From assembly GCA_029237695.1 (NCBI GenBank), contig CM055265.1:116534067-116598066 (forward strand): a stretch of 64,000 nucleotides of DNA, read 5' to 3'. The notes beneath the pieces were generated by a model, which was not told the origin of the DNA, made no database searches, and saw only the letters and a program-made list of their open reading frames with translations. Each line of letters begins with the position of its first letter. Position 1 is the first letter of the stretch. Origin of the DNA: Conchocele bisecta (lineage: Eukaryota; Mollusca; Bivalvia; Lucinida; Thyasiridae). Below, one piece after another: positions 58,301 to 64,000 of the stretch. A program made the position numbers and the translations under genes.

Positions 58301-60040
58301 ACCCATATTGGACCCTTATCATACAGCATGGTTGTATATAACTACAATATTTCGCCTCTCATGTTATCTACGGCTACTATTTGATCCATTCAAAAAATGT
58401 GAGTAACCAAAGTGCATACCCGAACCTGTTGTATGTAGGTCAATATTTAGTAAACTGTATATTTTATACCAATAATCTTTGATGTAGAACTAGTAAATTG
58501 GCAACAATAATAGAACAGGGAAATCATTTTCCCATGGAAGCCATCTTTTTTCTTGTTGCTGTTCAACATTCAACATAACGAAATTAAGCTTTCAAATTTA
58601 CAAGATATACATATACACGGTAACATAACCAATTTCTACATGCGTATGTTAAATATTCATAATTTATTGCTACAAATTTGACAGTTTTATATCGCTAACA
58701 TATCGAACACGCCGGATAACCGATTACAAAAATCACTCTTCCATGTTACATTAAATATATGGGTTAAATTGCTACCCTCGTGAGAGGTATGGAGCGGGGT
58801 AGTAATATTGTTTCTATGTTGTATATACGGTCACATTTCTAATACGAGACCCACGTGGGACACACATAGTAATTAGTTTGTCCATATTAAACCCATATTG
58901 GACCCTCATCATATAGCATGGTTGTATACGGTCACATTTGTAATACGAGACCCACGTGGGACACACATAGTAATTATGTTGCCCATATTAAACTCATATG
59001 CAACCCTCATCACAGATTATGTTTGTATACGGTCAAATTGCTAATAAGAGTCACATGTGGGGCCCATATAGTAATTAGTGTGCCCATATTAAGCCCATAT
59101 GGGACCCACCTCATATATTATGTTTGTATGCGGTCAAGTGTCTAATAGAGTCCCATATGGGACCCGCATAGTAGTAATTATTGTGCCCATATTAAACACA
59201 TATGGGACCCACATCGTATTACAATGTATATGTTTGTATACGTTCGAATTGCTAATAGAATCCCATGTGGGGCCCACATAGTCATTAGTTTTGCCATATT
59301 AAACCCATATGGGACCCACATCATATATTATGTGTGTCTACGGTCATATTTCTAATAAGATTCCCATCTGGGACCCACATAGTAATTGTTTTACACTTAC
59401 TAAACCCATATTGGACCCACATCATATATTATGTTTGTATGCGGTTAAAGTGCTAATAAGAGTCACAAGTGGGACCGACATAGTCATTATTTTACCCATA
59501 TTAAACCCATATGGGACCCTCATCATATAGCATGTTTGTATATTAAACCCACATGGGACCAACATCAAATGTTATGTTTGTATACTGTCATATAACAATG
59601 AGAGTCCCATGTGGGATCCACATAGTAATTAGTTTGCCCATTATAAACCCATATGATACCCATATCATATATTATATGTGTATACCGTCAAATATCTAAC
59701 AAGAATCTCATGTTGGACCCACATTGTCATTATTTGCCCATATCAAACCCATATGGGAACCACATCATATATTATGCGTGTATACGGTAACATTTCTAAT
59801 ACGAGTCCCATGTGAGACCCACATTGTAATTAGTTGTCCACATTAAACCCATATGGGGCCCACATCATATATTAATTGCTTTGTTTGTATACGGTCACAT
59901 TTCTAATAACTGTCCCACGTGGGGCCCACATAGTAATAAGTTTGCCCATAATATCCCCATATGGGACCTACACCATGCATGATGGTTTACGTTTACGGTA
60001 TATTTAATAACAAAGGTCCCATGTGGGACCCATGACACAT
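55376..60040. repeat. ~100-bp satellite with 'cccatatgggaccc' boxes
   Basis: Each ~100-bp unit has 'gagtcccatgtgggacccac', 'atagtaattattttgcccat', 'attaaacccatatgggaccc' and 'acatcatatattatgtttgt' with 'atacggtc', so two near-palindromic boxes lie about 50 bp apart. Units are in head-to-tail order, interrupted by three copies of a ~480-bp non-satellite spacer. Similar open frames near 56710 and 58004 result from the repetition. Confidence 0.92.
55645..59530. repeat. ~1,295-bp higher-order repeat, three copies
   Basis: The block starting 'atacggtcgaattgctaatc' occurs at 55645, 56941 and 58235 (steps 1296 and 1294). Each copy holds the ~480-bp spacer (about 55735-56215, 57030-57515, 58325-58810) followed by seven to eight satellite units. 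Copies are nearly identical by eye, with single-base differences and small indels, so amplification is recent. The spacer includes 'ttgctaccc' and 'ggggtagcaa', which can pair. Confidence 0.9.
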
Positions 60041-62117
60041 ATGATTTAACCGTGGTAATTGACTCGGTGACCTTCCATACCCGACAGCATATACAAAACA
60101 AACATGCAAAATATCATATAATTTATTTTCAAATATTGGACATCTATCAACTTCATGAACTTCTCTAAATATGTGGTTCCATGGAACAATGTTACATAGG
60201 AGCTCTCACGGGTCCCATTTCTGCAAACAGTGTATAACCTGATCAGAACAGATAGCGTTACCTCTCTAAGTCTTCCTGATGCCAAGATGACATCAGGTAG
60301 TCGTACGTCCCATCGTCGTTACTACGGCAGCGCACGCAAATATACACGTCAATAGTTTCGATATGTATTGTTTTATATTATTATTACAAACTCCGCATTA
60401 CACATACGTATTCACCTTGACATAAATATATATTTTGGATATAATTATGAAACAGCATAATATATACAAACAGAAAATCATGTATTTTATGCATTTATTT
60501 AGAAGATATGTGCAATTTAAACTCCATTTTGCCCCCAAATCTCCATTGCGTCGGTAGGTATTTTATAGTATTAATACCAAATCCATATTACACATGCGCA
60601 TTCACCTTGACTTAAAGGTACTGTGTCTCAGACGAGGTTGGAAAGTGGGGTATTGAGTTAGAAAAGAAAGCATTTAACTGAAGAGTTGTATTGGTTTCCT
60701 GAATATATTTGCCCCTGTGAGTGATCTGAGAAAGTAGCAAAATAGGATAAAAAAACATATTTTATTATCAAAAAATTAATATTGTTGTTAACGCTAGTTT
60801 TGCTTTATATAGCATTCACAGTTCCCACGGATGCACTCGCCATGAGTATTCACGTGACAAGTTTGTGTTGAATGGACACTACGTCAGCGATTACATATTC
60901 AGTTCTCACATTGTTAAATTTGGTTATTTTTTCTTAGCATGCATGTATATCGTGTGTTAAAGTATTACAGTGTTTATGATGATTATATAGAAGTGTGCAA
61001 CGTTAAACTATCTTGTAATAAAGTAGTTGAACAGTTTCACGTGGGTTTGTCTTTATGTCGTATCTGCAGCAATGCATTAGTCAGTGGTAATAGTCTAATT
61101 GTGGGGGTATCTTGGAGTACTACTAATGTATAAGTGTCCCTATACATTGCAGGTGGTGTCCGCTACAGAAAAACACAATTGCATTGGTGTATTTTAGTAT
61201 CATGATGTAGGTAAGCATGGTGCATACATCACAAGGTGTGCTCTCTATCCTTCATAACGGTCGGTCACACCTATACATTTCAAATTGTTAATACTTCGAA
61301 ATGCTAGAAGTGGTCTGGGCAAACTTTTACAAAATGATACAGAAAGGGTCAATCGTCTGAAATTCAGTAAGTTAAAGATGATTACTAAAACTATATTTTC
61401 AAATGATTATTTTTTATAATGGTAAGGTTTTTTGGACAATGGCTGTAACAACGTTTTCTGATTGATTTTGATAGCTGATGATGGATATAATCTAAAACTG
61501 AATGATGATTGACACACTGTCAGTTTCGAATTACTAACACCCAAATCAACCAAAATCAATCAAAAAACGTTAGTAGTACCATACTGTAGGGTTAACCAAA
61601 ATTTCCCCGCCCCTCTACTTCACTATAAAACTGAATGCTGAAAGGAATTACATGTACGCCACTGCTCGCGGGTTTTCCAGGAGATGGTTAAATTCGGCGA
61701 AGTTAAATTTAGCATGGAATTTTCTCCACTGACTGTTTACGACATTATCGATATTTAGCCGACAAAAGCATGTTTATGACTAAGGACCAGTTGCGACTGT
61801 ATTTATACAGTAGTCATTGATATATAGCAACTCTTTTTGTGAAATTCATTTTCGGAGATTGCGCACTTTAGTCATATCCTACTAAATGCGCAGACGACAA
61901 CAGGATGATAGCCGTATTTTTTAAATTATTTTGTTTGATTCTGTTGAAGATATAATGTACATTTTTGTATGCAACTATGCAAGTTCATATGATCATTTGA
62001 GAATTATCGTTAGCCTGCACAAATACATAGAATGCATAGCAAATTACAATTTTAAACATGTTATTTTGTTATGATACGAGGTCGTGTCCGACCAAAGTTA
62101 GAAGCCTTGTACATATA
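60041..62117. other. unassigned AT-rich sequence
   Basis: A short diverged duplication ('attacacat-cg-attcaccttgac' at about 60400 and 60590) is the only structure noticed. A 64-codon frame at 60939-61133 has no recognised motif. Confidence 0.4.
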
Positions 62118-62345
62118 TATGGGCGGCGCTCTGTGAAAACCAGCCTTAATGACAACGTCATGAAAGGCTGAAAATGACGTCGCAAAGTTACGCATAAATT
62201 TACCAACGTCATGTTGGATTTTGACACTTGGAATTGTTGCGTCACTGCAATAAGTTGTCCTATTTATAGCCGTACACTTTACGGCTCACAAATATTTTAA
62301 TGTTGAATATGCGTGGCAGAATTGTACAGTTGTTTTCATAGTGGT
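62118..62345 (+). repeat. dispersed repeat family B, best copy
   Basis: It starts 'gggcggcgctctgtgaaaac', 'cagccttaatgacaacgtca', and continues through 'ggattttgacacttg' to 'gcgtggcagaatt' and 'gtggttc'. The first part matches 17036-17112 and the second part matches 36915-37070. Confidence 0.8.
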
Positions 62346-62794
62346 TCAGATAGTTGTCTTTTTTTTTCTTCGGTTTCAAGGAAATACGTAGTAATTTTGT
62401 CAATTATTTTTATACAAATGGGCATATTGCATTTATGATTTTTATAATATATTATATGGACGACTTGTGAAATGACATTTGAAACTAAATAACCATACGA
62501 CCGGTATTTTTAGATAGCACATATAATAACAAAATCACTAGTATGTAATCATAATGCTAATATTTCTTTTAAACTTTATTTATACATGTATAACAATTAC
62601 AAACAAACGCGAAAGCAATTGTAGACGGTGTAGATGGAGGTGTCTGCATGTTTCTTAAATTGGGTTGAAACCGGAATACTCACAGAAAACAAACTTATCC
62701 TGTCTGGCGACCACTATCAGATATACATGTACTTACAACTTGAAGATCGAACCCGGGGCGCATGTGTGTGCTCTTTACTAATTATGCTATACGG
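62346..62794. other. unassigned AT-rich sequence
   Basis: No gene was recognised. A 'gatcgaacccgg' near 62746 (minus-strand B-box-like) is not part of a full tRNA. Confidence 0.4.
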
Positions 62795-63527
62795 TCCCGT
62801 TCAGACTAGAGCGGGGTCGGTTGTTTTCGACCGTCGAAGACGGAACCGTACACGCTGTACAAACCCAGTTCCGATTTTGGGATTTATTTATTACGGTGTT
62901 CCGTTAAGGCCATCGTAATATCGCTATCTGGTCGATACTACGATAGTACGATACGACGATGACGATAGTACGATACTACGATGACGATAATACGATGCTA
63001 CGATGACGATAGTACATGTACGATAGTACAATACTACGATGACGATACTACGATGCCACGATGGCGATAGTACGATACCACGATGACGATAGCGCGATAC
63101 GACGACAGTACGATGATGATACTACGATATTATCGTGGTATCGTACTATCGTCATCGTGGGGAACACAGTAATTTATAGACTAGACTGCGTTACGCATTT
63201 TGATGAGTAACGCTAACTTTCATTTGAACATGACACGCGATTTTATAAATATGTAGACACACTCGGGTAATACTTCAATTATGTATGCATGACTTAGTTA
63301 TGTCTAGATGCATCATATTTATGAAAAGGTCTTGGTTTACAGATGTCGATCTATGGAAAATGATTCAATTTGTAATGGCAATACTTTCTGCACTGTTTGT
63401 TGCAAATTTAAAACTCACGGGGAAATGAACATGCGCAATATAAGATATCAACTTAGGTTTAAACGTGTTTACTGATGGGGGCGGTTAGTGCCGACGGCCG
63501 GTCAGACCCGACCCCGCTCTACGTGAA
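62795..63527. mobile_element. 733-bp TIR element containing a minisatellite
   Basis: 'tagagcggggtcgg' near 62809 pairs with 'ccgaccccgctcta' near 63508. An inner pair, 'attacggtgttcc' (about 62891) against 'ggaacacagtaat' (about 63161), encloses the minisatellite at 62930-63160. No coding capacity is seen. Confidence 0.6.
62930..63160. repeat. 14-17-bp minisatellite 'tacgatgacgatag'
   Basis: About 14 variable units of 'gatagtacgatactacgatg' type occur. The last ~35 bp ('tatcgtggtatcgtactatc') are in inverted orientation, so the array can fold back on itself. Confidence 0.88.
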
Positions 63528-63874
63528 AGTGTGCACGCAACCGTTACTTTTATTAAATAAAATGTAAACAGTTGGCTCATTAACTGTGACACGTATTCTG
63601 GATAAAATTATCCACAGATAGAACTGGGCCTAGGTCTTAATTCATTTTATTTACTGGTTCACCGTCGAATTTTTCGAAAATCAACATAAAATAAACTTTG
63701 GAAATTGTCAGAAAAATAATCGTATCACAGATAAAAAATATGTTAGTGCTAATCACGCGGCTCCTGGCATATCGCATCGTGTTGACACTGGGCCAAACAT
63801 GTTTTATTATTTAGTATTTAGTGTGTTGGTATTGTGTCACAGGCATATTTAGTGCGAACATAATTTTAGCCACC
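63528..63874. other. unassigned sequence
   Basis: No gene or repeat was recognised. Confidence 0.4.
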
Positions 63875-64000
63875 GGGAGCCCGTTTCACTAAAATTCGTA
63901 CGACTAAAATGTTCGTAAGTGCAAATCTATGATCGTCTGGAAATTTCAATTGATGGATTTACATTTATTGAGCATAGGCTGCTCAATAAATGTAAATCCA
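63875..64000 (+). mobile_element. MITE family D, copy cut by the window end
   Basis: 'gagcccgtttcactaaaatt', 'cgtacgactaaaatgttcgt' and 'aagtgcaaat' match the left end of 38869-39111. The central palindrome arm 'gatttacatttattgagca' and its complement are present with a shorter, different centre ('taggc'). The right terminal repeat lies beyond the window. Confidence 0.9.

Noticed and set aside
56710..59530. Several similar 70-82-codon frames
   Set aside because: They are the same satellite unit translated repeatedly.
62735..62770. B-box-like 'gggttcgatc' on the minus strand
   Set aside because: No A box or cloverleaf can be built around it.

Overview
The window looks like intergenic nuclear DNA of a marine invertebrate. 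Most of it is about 35% GC by eye and dense in transposons. I see no intact host protein gene, no rRNA and no convincing tRNA. Non-LTR and Ty3/Gypsy retroelements, many short foldback (MITE-like) elements, several satellites and recurrent motifs such as paired 'aaggtcaaggtcaa' blocks and gtcc-rich minisatellites suggest a lophotrochozoan, perhaps a mollusc. That assignment is an inference from repeat style, not from a marker gene.

Layout. 1-1090 is a 65-bp tandem array. It is followed by a minus-strand scrap of a retroelement pol C-terminus (1500-1787) and a ~140-bp satellite (1795-4880) interrupted by a G/C-run-bounded insertion. About 4.88-13.45 kb is one nearly full-length non-LTR retrotransposon: ORF1 has a coiled coil and an RRM-like part with one in-frame stop, and ORF2 has an endonuclease and a reverse transcriptase broken by one stop and about three frameshifts. 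Its 3' UTR seems to hold 13 copies of a 142-bp minisatellite, before a 3' end with a short TATTG tail. 13.4-43.6 kb is a mosaic of foldback elements and short arrays. It includes two copies of one ~515-bp MITE in opposite orientations; one copy is split by a 1.57-kb TIR element with a 5-bp target duplication. It also includes a 3.9-kb TIR-bounded block, a relic LINE reverse transcriptase and an unusual array of short palindromes at 41.3-42.2 kb.

The most interesting part is 43.66-55.4 kb. GC-richer, compact, divergently and convergently arranged gene remnants (43.66-46.6 kb and 54.68-55.38 kb) look like a decayed multi-gene element, probably virus-like. A decayed Ty3/Gypsy retrotransposon (about 47.0-53.9 kb; PNMA-type gag, protease, RT, RNase H, integrase) lies between the two halves. 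The last recognisable codons of the right half run directly into a ~4.7-kb satellite (55.38-60.04 kb) of ~100-bp units arranged in a ~1,295-bp higher-order repeat. The remainder (60-64 kb) is mostly unassigned, with three more repeat elements.

No gene set here works as a pathway. The coding sequences are transposon proteins, nearly all broken, so the window is best read as a layered record of insertions.
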